The notes under the pieces were generated by a model that did no database searches, was not told where the DNA came from, and worked only from the letters and a program-made list of their open reading frames with translations. The position numbers were made by a program, and so were the translations under genes. A stretch of DNA of 64,000 bases from CBDBND01 sp965262665. Its GTDB lineage: Bacteria; Pseudomonadota; Alphaproteobacteria; Rhodospirillales; Rhodospirillaceae. The stretch spans positions 372,001 through 436,000 of the forward strand of contig CBDHFR010000002.1 in assembly GCA_965262665.1 (NCBI GenBank), read 5' to 3'. Shown one piece after another: positions 63,973-64,000 of the stretch (within the stretch, counting starts at the first letter, position 1; every line of letters starts with the position of its first letter).

Positions 63973-64000
63973 CCGCGTGGCTGCCGCTAACGCCGCATCT

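Noticed and set aside
1..64000. CRISPR array
   Set aside because: No regularly spaced repeats of 24-40 bp with unique spacers. The exact tandem repeats are contiguous (18-mer x5, 12-mers, 10-mer x3) and lie inside transposases.

Overview
The window looks like an alphaproteobacterial chromosome, probably a Rhodospirillales-type lineage. The evidence is an NDUFA12-type complex I protein next to mlaD, a DUF2155 protein, aat, accC, accB and aroQ; a complete suf operon headed by an Rrf2 regulator; a B12-dependent NrdJ; a ThiS-ThiG fusion; and a HIG1-type membrane protein. No rRNA, prophage or CRISPR array is visible. One tRNA gene, tRNA-Val(GAC), is present.

Layout. Bases 1-25,700 are an accessory zone. 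It holds decayed genes (a methyltransferase, a TonB receptor, a lipid kinase and a RecD-like helicase), remnants or copies of at least six insertion-sequence families (IS6, IS110, ISAs1, IS630, IS21, IS481), a few intact catabolic or transport genes (enolase-superfamily enzyme, TRAP binding protein, acyl-CoA ligase, a second TonB receptor) and a dispersed palindromic repeat of about 80 bp. Bases 25,900-32,660 carry the intact suf operon. Bases 32,700-48,150 are mostly housekeeping and transport genes (parE, the tRNA, thioesterase, FAD oxidase, RidA, peptide-binding protein). A second small IS cluster lies at 48,160-49,800 and includes a relic that resembles the C-terminus of a CD-NTase-type nucleotidyltransferase. 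Bases 49,900-60,830 hold nrdJ, two tandem MCE-domain genes, the aroQ-accB-accC-aat run and thiSG. A near-complete IS630 element sits just upstream of a broken flagellar hook-type gene that still has a textbook sigma-54 promoter.

The main theme is gene decay. About eleven non-IS genes are broken, by in-frame stops with the frame otherwise kept (TonB receptor, methyltransferase, quinone oxidoreductase, RecD, flgE), by single-base changes in homopolymers (serA, a glutathione transferase, a small secreted protein) or by IS junctions. Meanwhile suf, parE, nrdJ, accBC, aroQ and thiSG are intact. Inference: this is a genome in early reduction with IS expansion, as seen in recently host-restricted bacteria. 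Loss of serA and of a flagellar gene fits that picture.

The least expected signals are the 80-bp CTGTCC...GGACAG palindrome family, the short tandem expansions inside three unrelated transposase genes, two candidate NrdR boxes upstream of nrdJ, and the CD-NTase-like relic. All readings were made by eye from the sequence, without database searches, so family names rest on remembered motifs.
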